Assembly: GCF_000328475.2 (NCBI RefSeq)
Contig: NC_026494.1
Location: forward strand, 434,001-498,000
Reading direction: 5' to 3'
DNA: 64,000 nucleotides
From: Mycosarcoma maydis
Lineage: Eukaryota; Basidiomycota; Ustilaginomycetes; Ustilaginales
Notes under the pieces: model-generated
The model's input: the letters and a program-made list of their open reading frames with translations, nothing else
Database searches by the model: none
What the model was told of the DNA's origin: nothing
Program-made: the position numbers and the translations under genes
Shown: one piece after another, positions 9,760-19,231 of the stretch
Layout: each line of letters begins with the position of its first letter
Position numbering within the stretch: the stretch's first letter is position 1

Positions 9760-11556
9760 ATGTCGGAGCAGTTGAAATGGTCGAGTTCCAGGGTAGCTCA
9801 GCAACGCTCTGCACAGCCACCGTCTGCGAAGGGTACGCAACAAAGTCGATGGGCAACAAACAACTTGGCCAATACCACTGCTACGAGCTCGCACACTGGC
9901 ACTGCGGCTGCTGCTTGTTCTTCTTCTACATCATCATCATGGCGGTCTGCACGCAGCGATAATGCGGCAGCATCGAGCAGTGTATGGCGAACGACTCGAC
10001 AAGAGGTGCAACCGCAGCGTTCCAAACATAACGCCAATACTGGATCCTCGACATCAAGATGGGCGTCCTCGGCTTGCGCAACTGGACGTGGACCAGATGG
10101 CTCGATAGCGACGCTCACAGATACGCTTTCACACACAAGCCTTGCATCGCAACGTCCATGCCAATCGACGCATGGGACTGCTCCAACACCTTCGCAACGC
10201 GCACGCAGCATCAGCCGGAATGATGGGCTTAGCGTGCGCGATCACACGCGTCCACTCGGAGGCAAGCCGCTCGACCGGCTCGAACTGCTCGCGTCTCCGT
10301 CGCGTGGACTCGACTCCCACTCGTCTCTCTGCACCGACCTCTCGATGCAGGGCAGCATGGACCTCACCTCTGCGTCGGTGCAGCTTGAATTGCGCCAGTA
10401 CATCGGTACGCGCATCACCACGAGCGCAATGCGTCTTGTCACCTCGCAACCGCGATTACGCGTGTTGGACTCGGACTACTATGTGTTGACGAACAATCAA
10501 ACACAAGTGGTGGGCGCAGCCGAGGAGGAGCTCCAACAAATCCTTCTGCTCGTGCGCAAGCTTCGCGAGGCACTAGTAGCGAGTAAGCGCATCGATGCAT
10601 TCGCGGTCGAGGTGTACGAGCTGTCGACGTACCTCGCGTTGCTGTGTGCGGATGTGCCACAGTTGATCGCGAGTCTACCGCGGTTGGTGAATGAGCTGTA
10701 CCCGCTTACGGATGTAAAGGACGACCAGGAGGTGGGCAGCGACGTGCGGGAGTTAACGTCGCACTTGGGTCTTGCGACACACGCGGTGGCAGAGCACAGG
10801 AGAATGCGAATCGTCTCACTGCACCTGCTGCAAATCCTGTGTCTCGGCGGTCGAGCGACGCGGTTGGGCCAGTACACGAAAGACTCGACGCGCGTGCTGG
10901 AGCCTCTGTACCGCGGACTGCAAGAATATAGGATGGTGAAGCAGAAGCTGTTGCATATCTACGTCGATCTGCACGAGCATGTGCCAGTGTGCGACGCAGC
11001 ATACAAAGCGTTACGCGACATAGATCCGTTTCGGCTCTCGAGCTTGTTGCACGAGGAACGCCAACAAACGGCGTACAGCGTGGATGCGTGGCAGAGGCTG
11101 GTCCTATTGCAGATTGTGGAGCCGCTCAGAAATGCTGCTTGGGCTGTGGCGAGGAGGGCGTATTTGCAACTGCCAGTGGATGCGCACCTCAAGCATCTGA
11201 TCGAAAGCGGCGCAGCGCACAAACAGGATCAGGAACAAGATCAGCAACAGCAACAGCAACAGCAACAGCATCAAGAGGATAGTGAGGGCGGCCGGTTCTT
11301 GAGCGAACTGCTTCTGCTCGACATCGACGTTTTTCCTCGAGCCACATCAGAGCATCTGCAAGAGAACAAACCGACACGAAACGAGACACCGGACGAATGG
11401 GATGCAGACGACAATCCAGACACATACGCGCACCCAAGCAGCCACATTCAACAGCACGATCTTCGGCTCGATACGTTTCTGACCACACAATTCGACTCGT
11501 CGCTTGCGTCCCGACTCACGTCTACCCATTCTGGGCATGCGATCAAACTTCGCTAA
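9760..11556 (+). CDS. SAC3/GANP (THP3/SAC3D1)-like helical protein
   Basis: 598 residues. The first 200 are Ser/Thr/Ala-rich and probably disordered. From about 205 to 500 the chain is helical. It contains FAVEVYELSTYLALL followed by LPRLVNELYP, close to the VE-VYE...Q-x-L-x-x-LY pattern of SAC3/GANP domains, then a second helical block with LHLLQILCLGG and LREYRMVKQKLL-like sequence. SAC3/GANP proteins are PCI-type scaffolds in mRNA export (TREX-2) or splicing/export complexes (Thp3-Csn12). The protein continues into a Gln tract (about 495-505, encoded by CAG/CAA near 11237-11270) and an acidic C terminus. The match is weak and read by eye. The closest paralogue within the family cannot be decided. 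ATG context is aaccATGtc. Confidence 0.5.
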   Translation: MSEQLKWSSSRVAQQRSAQPPSAKGTQQSRWATNNLANTTATSSHTGTAAAACSSSTSSSWRSARSDNAAASSSVWRTTRQEVQPQRSKHNANTGSSTSRWASSACATGRGPDGSIATLTDTLSHTSLASQRPCQSTHGTAPTPSQRARSISRNDGLSVRDHTRPLGGKPLDRLELLASPSRGLDSHSSLCTDLSMQGSMDLTSASVQLELRQYIGTRITTSAMRLVTSQPRLRVLDSDYYVLTNNQTQVVGAAEEELQQILLLVRKLREALVASKRIDAFAVEVYELSTYLALLCADVPQLIASLPRLVNELYPLTDVKDDQEVGSDVRELTSHLGLATHAVAEHRRMRIVSLHLLQILCLGGRATRLGQYTKDSTRVLEPLYRGLQEYRMVKQKLLHIYVDLHEHVPVCDAAYKALRDIDPFRLSSLLHEERQQTAYSVDAWQRLVLLQIVEPLRNAAWAVARRAYLQLPVDAHLKHLIESGAAHKQDQEQDQQQQQQQQQHQEDSEGGRFLSELLLLDIDVFPRATSEHLQENKPTRNETPDEWDADDNPDTYAHPSSHIQQHDLRLDTFLTTQFDSSLASRLTSTHSGHAIKLR

Positions 11557-11617
11557 GCCACACTTGCTTGCTTGCTTGCTTCACCTGCGATTTCGTCTTA
11601 GCTAGAGGGTACTAGAT

Positions 11618-12298
11618 TCAATCAGACTTGGGTTGGACAAACGCCAATGCGCTCTCGCAGCTCTCGGCGGGTTTGACACTCAACTGGGCCAAGGCCAACT
11701 TGGCGTTGGCGTCAATGACAAAGTGGCTTCTCTTGGTCTTGTCGTTGGAGCCGGTGAGAGCTTTGATGAGGAGACGCTGTGGGTCCGAGATGAGGTTGTA
11801 GGGGAGCGACAATTTGGACTTCCACGAAGAGAGCGAGCTGGGCGCGTCGTTCGAGAGGCCGTAGACGGTGTAGTTGGCGCGGGTGAAAGCGGCGTGGTTG
11901 TCGCGGTATAGTTTGGCCTGGGTGGTGCAGCCGGAAGTGTTTGCGCGGGGATAGCTGTGATACAAGGTGCAAACGGAACCGATGCGTCAGGTGTGTGGAC
12001 GAGCTAGCGTCGATATGGCCGAGACTTACGAGAACAGGACGACATTCTTGAGTGTCGCAGTGTCGAGTTCGGATGAATCGTCCAGTTTGAGTTTCAACGA
12101 CGGCAGCGCGTCGCCGATCTCGAGCACTTTCGCGATGCTTGCCGGCTGCGAATCGAGCTTCGCTCTCTTGTCGCCAGCGTTGGACGACGCCGCCTTGCGC
12201 TTGACCGCCACTGGAGCGCGAGCACTTGCGCTCGCGCTCGCTGCCGGTTTGCCTGCATTCCGTGCACTCCGCCTTGGACCCGTCGCTTCTGTAGTCAT
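11618..12298 (-). CDS. DOT5: Nuclear PrxQ/BCP-type peroxiredoxin (Dot5-like), two exons
   Basis: I join exon 1 (12298-12030) and exon 2 (11954-11618) across a 75-nt intron (12029-11955, gtaagt...cacag). This gives 201 residues and restores the motif VVLFSYPRANTSGCTTQ over the junction. The family reduces hydroperoxides with thioredoxin; yeast Dot5 is nuclear. The N-terminal 60 residues are Ala/Lys/Arg-rich (RRSARNAGK, KRKAASSNAGDKRAK), fitting nuclear import. The peroxidatic Cys is in SGCTT. The usual PrxQ resolving Cys five residues downstream is replaced by Lys (QAKLYRD). The only other candidate is a Cys near the C terminus (AESCES). An ATG nine codons upstream (12325) is in frame, but 12298 gives the cleaner start. 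It is tail-to-tail with the SAC3-like gene (61 bp). Confidence 0.88.
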
Positions 12299-12794
12299 AC
12301 CTGCTATCGTATCCCAATCTAGCATGTGCGACTAGTAACAAGTCACGATAGCTCAACCCCGAATCGGTAATTGTGAATACGCCATCCATCATACATGCAA
12401 AGCCAAATCCTACACTCGGCTCACCTAGCTTCGTCATGGCTCGCCTCTCGCCCGTGCTCAACCAAGCTTTGACGCGAAAATCACAAACACGAATACGAAT
12501 CACGAATCCGATTCACGCTGAAAACGCGAGACCGCCCTTCGTGATTCACGATTCACGATTCACGATTCACGATTCACGATTCACATTTCCGCGACACGCT
12601 CGTTTCTGAACACGACATGCACGATAGACACGATTCCGGCACTTTAGCAAGCCGCCATGCAGTCAGCTATTACATCACGCACCGCGAAACGGGCAAGGTG
12701 ATGCGAGGTGTTGTGTTGATTTTGTACAAAGTGTCTACGACTCACGACGCAAGTGCGTCTGTGTTGCCATTGTGTCGAGACGAAAGCCTCGAAA
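12299..12794. other. Intergenic region with TCGTGAA array
   Basis: Lies between the 5' end of the peroxiredoxin gene and the 3' end of the ankyrin gene. It contains an inverse-orientation heptamer array at 12544-12584 and scattered related words. No coding evidence. Confidence 0.6.
12544..12584 (-). repeat. (ATTCACG)x5 tandem array (TCGTGAA type)
   Basis: Five perfect ATTCACG units plus a partial one. The complementary unit is CGTGAAT, i.e. TCGTGAA in another phase. This is the second variant of the family (A instead of T after TCGTGA). Confidence 0.97.
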
Positions 12795-15700
12795 TCAGGA
12801 CGAACCCTTGGCCTTGTTCAACAGATTGCGCACTAGTCTGCGCTTACCACTGTCACTCGTGGGCTGCTGATCAGCTCTCGAGACAGCCATCGAGTCCTCA
12901 GTCGACCCGCGACTGTGGCCATGATCATCGGTGCTGCCGCCTAGCGAGGTGTGGCTTGGCGTCTGTGAGTGCATCGACGACGAAGTAGCGCTCCGCAGCA
13001 TGTTGAGACTCGGCCTTCTAAGCCCTTCCCATCGACCTGACGTCGCTCGATCTCGATTTGCCTCGTCGTCAGGACTTAGCATACCGTCGCCTGCACGCGA
13101 CCGACTCCACATGCCAGAATCAGGCAGGAGCATTCCACCGTGGCCAACGGTACTCGCTCCTTCGGCACTCGACCGCGGTGCGTTGATCGACTCTTTCTGG
13201 GGTGGTCGAGGCGGCGCTGGGCTCGCCGAGCTGCTGCCTGTGCCTGTGCCACTGCCAGCTGCCGACGCCGAAGCCAAAGCCGAATTCGGCAGGCGCTCGA
13301 GTCTAGAAGCAACGTACGAGCTCAGCTCGGTCGGCAACGAAGGACTGTGGCGATGTCGGCTGCCGGGCGAATTGGCGAACTTGTCGAGCGTCGTCTTGGC
13401 GCTGCCAAGCACGGGCGTCTTGGGATCGTCTTCGTCGTCGTCATCCATTTCGACTGCAACTGCAACTGCTGCTGCTGCTGTTGTTGGTGTTGTTGCCATC
13501 GTTGCGTCACCGCCTGGCGCCGCACTGCCGAGCGCAAGGCCCGAAGCAGAACTCAACAGGACAGGTTTGTGACGACGTCGAGACTGGTCTTTGGGTGGCA
13601 CCGCGGGTCCAAGCTGCTCGCCTCGATCAGTAGCATACGTGCCGCTCGACACGGGTTGTCCGGACGCTACGGCAGGCACTATGGCCGTTTCAAGCGGTCC
13701 CCGCACTACGGATGTATGGCTGAAAGATCGTGATGCGTACGGATCGAACGCCTGAGGCAAAACGTCGCGCTCATATTCACCAGCCGAGGGCAGTTGCTGC
13801 GTTTTGGGGAGCGTCTGTGATGACGCCAGCTTGTCGTCTCCTGGGCTTTGCGCCGAATGCCCATCGAGCTCGAGTCTAGCCTTGTCGGTGGTAGTGAGCG
13901 GCGAAGGGCTGGTTAGCATGGCGACTGCGCCAAACACACCGCGCTTGGCGCTGTCCTGCGACTGTCGACCCTCACTGCTGTGCGGTCTGCGAGATACTCG
14001 CCGATTGTACGACTGAGCTGCGGTAGCAGGCAAGTTCGGAGTGCGTTGTTCGCTAACCGAAAAGCTACGTGAGCTGTGACTTGCTGATCGCGAGGGAGAT
14101 TGATCTTCGCTCACGCTGGGCAGCTTAGATCGTGCTGCGTTGCTGCCCCTGGCGCTTAATGCGGGCGAGGGCCCGCCGCGCGCATCTCCAGCTCGCTTCC
14201 TCTCTAAGGCCAACGCTTCTCCGTATGCGGCCAGTTGTGCTGCCAGCGACGAGCTGGTACCGTCCGGGCCATCCAGAACGTAGGGTGCTTCATGGTTGAG
14301 AATCGCTTGCGCCTGTTCAGATGCGCTGAGGAAATTGGAACGTAGCGAGGAGGAAGACGCATGACTGGTCACGCTTTCGGCAACTGAGGATGCGCGACCG
14401 GCGCGTGTCAGAAATGTGGATGAGCTGCCCGTAGCCGATGTGTGCCCGACGGGCGGCGCCCACCCGTTCTCCTCGGCAATGGACAGCGCCTGGTAGTTGG
14501 GTGCCAGGCTCGGAGAGCTTCGCGGACCCAGGTCGATACCGCGCGAGCTAGCGCCGGATTGAGAGCCTGAGCTAACCGCAGACACGTGACTACTGGACCG
14601 ATCGCGCGTCATGCGATTGATCAGAGTATTGCTATTGCTATTGCTATTGCTGTTGCTATTGCTGTTGCTATTGCTGTTGCTGTTGCTGTTGCCCCTGGTG
14701 CTATCGTCGTTGATCGCACCGAAAGCGTTCAGAGTGGAAGGAGCTGCTGCAGAGTCGCTGGCCGAGAAGTCGGCGGCATCCTTGTAGTTCTGCTGTCTCA
14801 GTGCTGTCATGGTGCGCAGGGCAGCTGGAAGCTGATGCGAATCAAGTCGCTCGCTTCCATCCAGTGTGCGATTGTCGGTTTGTGAGGCGCTGTGATCGAG
14901 GAATTCCTGTAGATCGTCTTCGTCGGCGGTCTCCTCGACAGTTGAGTTTGCGTGGCTGCGTTCGTTGTCTGTGGTGCTAGCGCTCTGGGAGCTGGAGCCG
15001 CTCACCGACCTACCTCTGCCGACGGGATAGGGAGTGGCGAATGGTGCGCCAGCTTGGTGGCTGTTGAGCGTCGATCCCGACGACCAGGCATGGCTGGATC
15101 CAGCGCGCATGATGGCGTCGATGCGGCCGTTCTGGTTGGTCGAGGCTCGGTACTTGTCGACACTGGTTCTTGCTGTGATGGAATCGTCAATGTTGCCAAA
15201 CGGACCAGTGGGGCGTAGCAAGTCGAGAGATGCGTTGGCACGTAGCGGGGCGCACGTGCCAGTTGTGATTTGCTCGTTGGATCCGGCACGGGCTCGACGG
15301 AGCTGAGTACCGGCGAGGAACTGCTCACGAAGGGCCGAGAGCGACGAAGAGGAAGAAGCAGTGCGGAGCGTGCGCTGCTGATTTAGCGCAGCAGCATCGG
15401 GGCGTGAAGCAGAAAGAGAAGGAGTAGCTGGCGCAAAGTGCTTGCCAGTGTCTGGATCATCGCTGGCATCCTCGCTGGCTACATTGCGTCGCGTCGCGCG
15501 GAGTGAGGCGGCTGCTGATGGGCGTTGGTTATCAAAAGGCTTGGTGGACGTGCGACCGGGCTTGGCAAGCGCGTCCATGTTGATGGCGCCTCCAGTGGGG
15601 AGATGGATGTAGGCGTTGGGGGGCGTATCGGCAAAGAAGGAGCTGGAAGGGTGAGAGGATGGTAGTGGAGTCGATTGGGCGCTGGTCGAGCTGGAGCTGG

Positions 15701-17156
15701 TGGCTTTGCGGAGGATGTGGGAGAGACTGCGCTTTCCTGCAAGCTTTGCTTGTTTTTTGGCGACACTGAGCGGACTAGCGTCGTAGGAAAGGTCCATGTG
15801 TCTGCTAGAAAAGGGGTGCGAGAGGATCGAGGTAGTCGTGTGAGCCGACGAGCCGGTAGCAAGTGCAGCCCGCAGCGAAGCAGCAGGATGAGTGGCTTTT
15901 TCGAGGATCGAAGGAAGCGACGGCCGCCTCTTGGACTCGCGTACACTTCCGGAACCGAGTGCGGCCGCAGCGCTGGTGGTCTTGGTGGCGGAAGAAGATG
16001 GTATGGAGGGTTCATGTGGCGATTGCGTGGATGGAAAGGTGGTGAGACGCGGAGAAGTTGCAAGGGTGGATGCGGTGGATGCGGTGGATGCGGTGGTTGC
16101 GGTTGCGGTTGCGACTGCGACTGCGACTGCGGAAGTGGAAGTGCTTGCAGATGCGGGTGCGGATGCGGGTACGGGTGCGGATGCGGAAGTGGAAGCGGAT
16201 ACCGACTGAGATGTGAAAAGGGGAGCGGGTGATGCGACAAGCAGAGGGGGAGTTACGACTGAGGAAGCTTGATTGCGCAGGTTGGGATTGGAACTCGTCT
16301 TGGATAGCGATGCACTGTTGGCCGAAGAGGCGGTGCGTGACGCAGGCAAAGTGTCAAAGGATGACTGCAGAGGAAGCACGGCAGAGGGAGGTGCGACGGT
16401 TGTCCTCGATGCAGAGGTGGGAGCAGGTGGCTGAGTTGGGTTGGACAGGCGTGAGGAGGTGAAATGGGCGCCGATGGGTGGGGTGGTGGTGGTGGTGGTA
16501 GTGTTGATGGCGGTGGAGGAGGAGGAGGAAGGGGAGGACGAGATCGGTTGTTCGGTGCGGGCCGAGGCAGCATAACGAATGTAGCCTGCCGGGCCGAGAG
16601 GAGTGTGGGCGCTGACGGTCTGGCGCGATTCGACCATGCCTGCCAAACCGTTGGAGCCATAAGCAGAGACCCAGGAGCGGATGAGGTTGACACATTCGTT
16701 GTGGCCGGCAGCGAGCGCGAGTGCTTCGGGAGTGACGCCATCCTTGTCGGCAGCAGCAGGACGTGCGCCGGCTTGGAGAAGGATGCGGACAATGTCCAAG
16801 TGGCCGTTGGCGGCAGCAAAGTGAAGCGGGGTGGAACCCTCTGCGCCTGGGCCTGAAGTGGAGCCTTTGGCCTTGAGACGGGGAGCGTTGACGTCGGCGC
16901 CGTGCAAGATGAGCATGCGTACGCTCTGTTCGCTACCACCGGAGCAAGCAGCATGCAAAGGGAGGATGCCGTTGAGGTTGCTGTTGGCTGGCTGGCCATT
17001 CTCGAGAGCAAACTTGACGAGGCCAATGTTGCCGGTGGCGGCGGCGCTGTGCAAGCCTAAGTTGGGATGCATGCCATCTGCATGGCTGGAAGAGCCACCG
17101 AGGCCGCCTTGACCGACGGCCTTGAGCGTGGTGCGGCTGACAGCGCTGCGAAGCAT
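12795..17156 (-). CDS. Large ankyrin-repeat protein with Ser-rich disordered body
   Basis: 1453 residues from ATG 17156. Ankyrin repeats occupy roughly residues 30-165: LGLHSAAATGNIGLVKFALE, LPLHAACSGGSEQSVRMLI, TPLHFAAANGHLDIVRILL and a final TPEALALAAGHNECVNLI. The other roughly 1290 residues are low complexity: Ala/Ser/Thr/Val dipeptide runs near 340-370, an (Asn-Ser) run near 825-845, and many Ser/Arg/Pro clusters typical of phosphorylated scaffolds. The basic C terminus GKRRLVRNLLNKAKGSS is a possible conserved short motif. The ankyrin repeats imply protein binding. No catalytic domain, membrane segment or signal peptide is visible. I do not recognise an orthologue with known function. 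Confidence 0.85.
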   Translation of the reverse strand: MLRSAVSRTTLKAVGQGGLGGSSSHADGMHPNLGLHSAAATGNIGLVKFALENGQPANSNLNGILPLHAACSGGSEQSVRMLILHGADVNAPRLKAKGSTSGPGAEGSTPLHFAAANGHLDIVRILLQAGARPAAADKDGVTPEALALAAGHNECVNLIRSWVSAYGSNGLAGMVESRQTVSAHTPLGPAGYIRYAASARTEQPISSSPSSSSSTAINTTTTTTTPPIGAHFTSSRLSNPTQPPAPTSASRTTVAPPSAVLPLQSSFDTLPASRTASSANSASLSKTSSNPNLRNQASSVVTPPLLVASPAPLFTSQSVSASTSASAPVPASAPASASTSTSAVAVAVATATATTASTASTASTLATSPRLTTFPSTQSPHEPSIPSSSATKTTSAAAALGSGSVRESKRRPSLPSILEKATHPAASLRAALATGSSAHTTTSILSHPFSSRHMDLSYDASPLSVAKKQAKLAGKRSLSHILRKATSSSSTSAQSTPLPSSHPSSSFFADTPPNAYIHLPTGGAINMDALAKPGRTSTKPFDNQRPSAAASLRATRRNVASEDASDDPDTGKHFAPATPSLSASRPDAAALNQQRTLRTASSSSSLSALREQFLAGTQLRRARAGSNEQITTGTCAPLRANASLDLLRPTGPFGNIDDSITARTSVDKYRASTNQNGRIDAIMRAGSSHAWSSGSTLNSHQAGAPFATPYPVGRGRSVSGSSSQSASTTDNERSHANSTVEETADEDDLQEFLDHSASQTDNRTLDGSERLDSHQLPAALRTMTALRQQNYKDAADFSASDSAAAPSTLNAFGAINDDSTRGNSNSNSNSNSNSNSNSNSNSNTLINRMTRDRSSSHVSAVSSGSQSGASSRGIDLGPRSSPSLAPNYQALSIAEENGWAPPVGHTSATGSSSTFLTRAGRASSVAESVTSHASSSSLRSNFLSASEQAQAILNHEAPYVLDGPDGTSSSLAAQLAAYGEALALERKRAGDARGGPSPALSARGSNAARSKLPSVSEDQSPSRSASHSSRSFSVSEQRTPNLPATAAQSYNRRVSRRPHSSEGRQSQDSAKRGVFGAVAMLTSPSPLTTTDKARLELDGHSAQSPGDDKLASSQTLPKTQQLPSAGEYERDVLPQAFDPYASRSFSHTSVVRGPLETAIVPAVASGQPVSSGTYATDRGEQLGPAVPPKDQSRRRHKPVLLSSASGLALGSAAPGGDATMATTPTTAAAAVAVAVEMDDDDEDDPKTPVLGSAKTTLDKFANSPGSRHRHSPSLPTELSSYVASRLERLPNSALASASAAGSGTGTGSSSASPAPPRPPQKESINAPRSSAEGASTVGHGGMLLPDSGMWSRSRAGDGMLSPDDEANRDRATSGRWEGLRRPSLNMLRSATSSSMHSQTPSHTSLGGSTDDHGHSRGSTEDSMAVSRADQQPTSDSGKRRLVRNLLNKAKGSS
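14628..14692. repeat. Coding hexanucleotide repeat (Asn-Ser run)
   Basis: On the plus strand CTATTG/CTGTTG hexamers, read on the minus strand as alternating Asn and Ser codons (about ten NS pairs) inside the ankyrin protein. Length variation here would change the protein in multiples of two residues without a frameshift. Confidence 0.9.
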
Positions 17157-17666
17157 GTCGAGTACAGAGTACAGAGGGGGTTAGTGAGCGAGCCAGGGAT
17201 CGCTGCACGGAACGAAGCAGGCGGCTGGCGCGGCGCAGATGCGGCGCAGATGAGAGGGCGCGATGCTTTGTGGAAGCGAGCGAGAATCAGGATAACGGCA
17301 GTGGCATGCTGAGGACGGTGGTGGTGGGTGAAGGGTGAGGGAGCATCAATGAAGAGGCACAGAGATGGCTCGAACTGTAAAGCGGATAGACGAGGTACAG
17401 GATGCGAGCGTGAGGTAGGGGAGCGTGCCCGGTTGGACAGGTGGTTGCTTGTGGTGGTACAGCTTGGACGCAACGGACCTGCTGCGATAGGAAAGACGAT
17501 ACAGGATGCGACGCGTGTTGCTGATGGTGGTGGTGCTGGAGGTGCTGATGCTGATGACACGGGAAAAGCAAGGTGTAGGATCGATGTGGGTGTTGGGTGA
17601 CAGTGGTGAGCGGTGAGTGGTGAGTGAGTGAGTGGTGGTGCTGAGATTGGATTAAGCGAGACATTC

Positions 17667-17714
17667 ATTCGTGATTCGTGATTCGTGATTCGTGATTGTG
17701 ATTCGTGATTCGTG
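17667..17714 (+). repeat. (ATTCGTG) array, 4 + 2 copies with one degenerate unit
   Basis: Four perfect ATTCGTG units (17667-17694), one shortened unit ATTGTG, then two more perfect units (17701-17714). About 510 bp upstream of the ankyrin start codon. Confidence 0.95.
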
Positions 17715-17837
17715 ATCCGCGGTTGGAACGGCGTCGGACCAAGTCGAGTCAAAGGAACCCAAAAGTGGAGTGATGAGTGATTTACGAATTACGATTGCAG
17801 CCCAGCCGAACCGAACCAGCCAGGCGTGAAGCACCAA

Positions 17838-17870
17838 ACTCGTGACTGACTCGTGACTGACTCGTGACTG
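17838..17870 (+). repeat. (ACTCGTGACTG)x3, 11-bp repeat containing the TCGTGA core
   Basis: Three direct copies of ACTCGTGACTG followed by ACTCGTAACTC and then ACTCACGACTG-like sequence. It shares the TCGTGA hexamer with the 7-bp arrays but has an 11-bp period. Confidence 0.93.
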
Positions 17871-18086
17871 ACTCGTAACTCACGACTGAGCAGGCGCAGC
17901 AAAGCTAGTCTTTCTTCAGTCACGACTTTCAACGTTTGTCACTTGGTGTCGATTTCAACTGCGATCTAACATTGTGGAAGTCGTGACCCACGCCTTATAA
18001 ACCATCGTCGCTCCTCTCCCCGCTTGTCGATCTATCGCAGTCGCTGACGCATCGGTGCTTCTGGCGCGCTCGCATTTGACAGCACA

Positions 18087-18136
18087 GCAACGCAACGCAA
18101 CGCAACGCAACGCAACGCAACGCAACGCAACGCAAC
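18087..18136 (+). repeat. (GCAAC)x10 pentanucleotide microsatellite
   Basis: Ten perfect GCAAC units in 50 bp. Not related to the TCGTGA family. Confidence 0.97.
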
Positions 18137-18243
18137 GCGGGTGGTCAGCTGGCAGCGCCACATGCGTTGCTGCGGTTCAAGGCTGTGTGGCTTCTGTTTC
18201 GCTAGCCGGGTTGAGGGGTTGAGGTTAGGGTTAAGGAGCTGAG

Positions 18244-18276
18244 GGGCTGCAGGGCTGCAGGGCTGCAGGGCTGCAG
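18244..18276 (+). repeat. (GGGCTGCA)x4 octamer repeat
   Basis: Four perfect 8-bp units, each containing a CTGCAG palindrome. Confidence 0.95.
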
Positions 18277-18472
18277 ATGGCCATGCACGCGAGCGTCAAA
18301 GTTGGTGAGTCAGGCGCCTGTCGGTTCGGTCTCGGCGGCGCTTTGGCTTGGCCACCGCTGTTCTCGACCGCGCCACGTTGGTTGTTCTGGTTCGGCGCAC
18401 TCTGAAGCGTGCGTGGGTGACACGTCGAGATTCGTGATGCTCGTGGCTTGTTGGTTGCAATCCAGCAATCCC

Positions 18473-18496
18473 GCATTCCAGCATTCCAGCATTCCA
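18473..18496 (+). repeat. (GCATTCCA)x3 octamer repeat
   Basis: Three perfect 8-bp units with degenerate copies on each side (ATCCAGCAATCC before, GCAGG after). Confidence 0.9.
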
Positions 18497-19231
18497 GCAG
18501 GCGAGAGTGCATTCGCGATGACTATTCGTGATTCACGATTGATTCACGATTCAGCCAGAAAATCGCCCAAAAGTTGTGAGTGGTGAGTCCCCCTCCAGTC
18601 AAACCACGGTCAGGGTCCTCATTCACAATCACGAATTGCTTAACCAACATCGAGTCGACACGCGAGTCACAAAGTGTTTGTGGTTGCTTTCATGTGGCTC
18701 ATACCGCCCATACTCCTTCCTCGCTCATACACCTCCCGGTACGCTTCGGGCTTGGTTGCGCTCGTGTATTCACGATTCGATCGCTTGCTCGTCACCTGTC
18801 TCGTTCTGCCTCATGCGCGCGCTTGGTTCGTGATTCCTTCTGGCGCCATAACGCTATCAACGGTTGATCGCCAACTCGCCTCTCCTCCCTATACCACCCT
18901 CGACCACCTTAAAAGGATCCATCCCACTTTGCTATCCCTACGCTCGAGTCAGCCAAGCATTGCGTTTGTCTCCTTCTGGCGTCGCCTCTCGCATTCATAG
19001 CACCGTCACGTGCCACGCTGCCTCGATATCTCCCCATCGATATTCCCGTCCCCACTCAAGCTCTAGCTCACACTCGGTCGCCACAGCATCCGATTCCCAT
19101 TCCGGCGTAAGGCCAGTCGACGCACGCAATCAGCGCCTCAACACAGCCCATAGGCTTAGGCGTTGCCGCCGGCTCCGTCAGCGCATCGCGCTCAGCTAGC
19201 CTAGGTACAGCCGACTTGGCCACCCCACTCA

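Larger units (their letters stand above)
17157..19231. other. 2.1 kb gene-free repeat-rich region
   Basis: Divergent gap between the ankyrin gene and the Ser-rich gene. It holds several unrelated small tandem repeats (listed separately) and dispersed heptamers at about 18524-18556 and 18618-18640. A TATA-like TTATAAA lies near 17994-18000 with no gene start within the next kilobase. ORFs of 60-110 codons here show no domain or conserved motif. A transcript with an upstream non-coding exon for the gene at 19232 is possible but unsupported. Confidence 0.6.

Noticed and set aside
15479..16240. 253-codon Pro/His-rich ORF within the ankyrin gene
   Set aside because: Alternate frame of low-complexity coding sequence on the same strand.
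18218..18236. Telomere-like GGTTAGGGTTAAGG
   Set aside because: Only about one and a half TTAGGG units; expected by chance at this level and not at a scaffold end.
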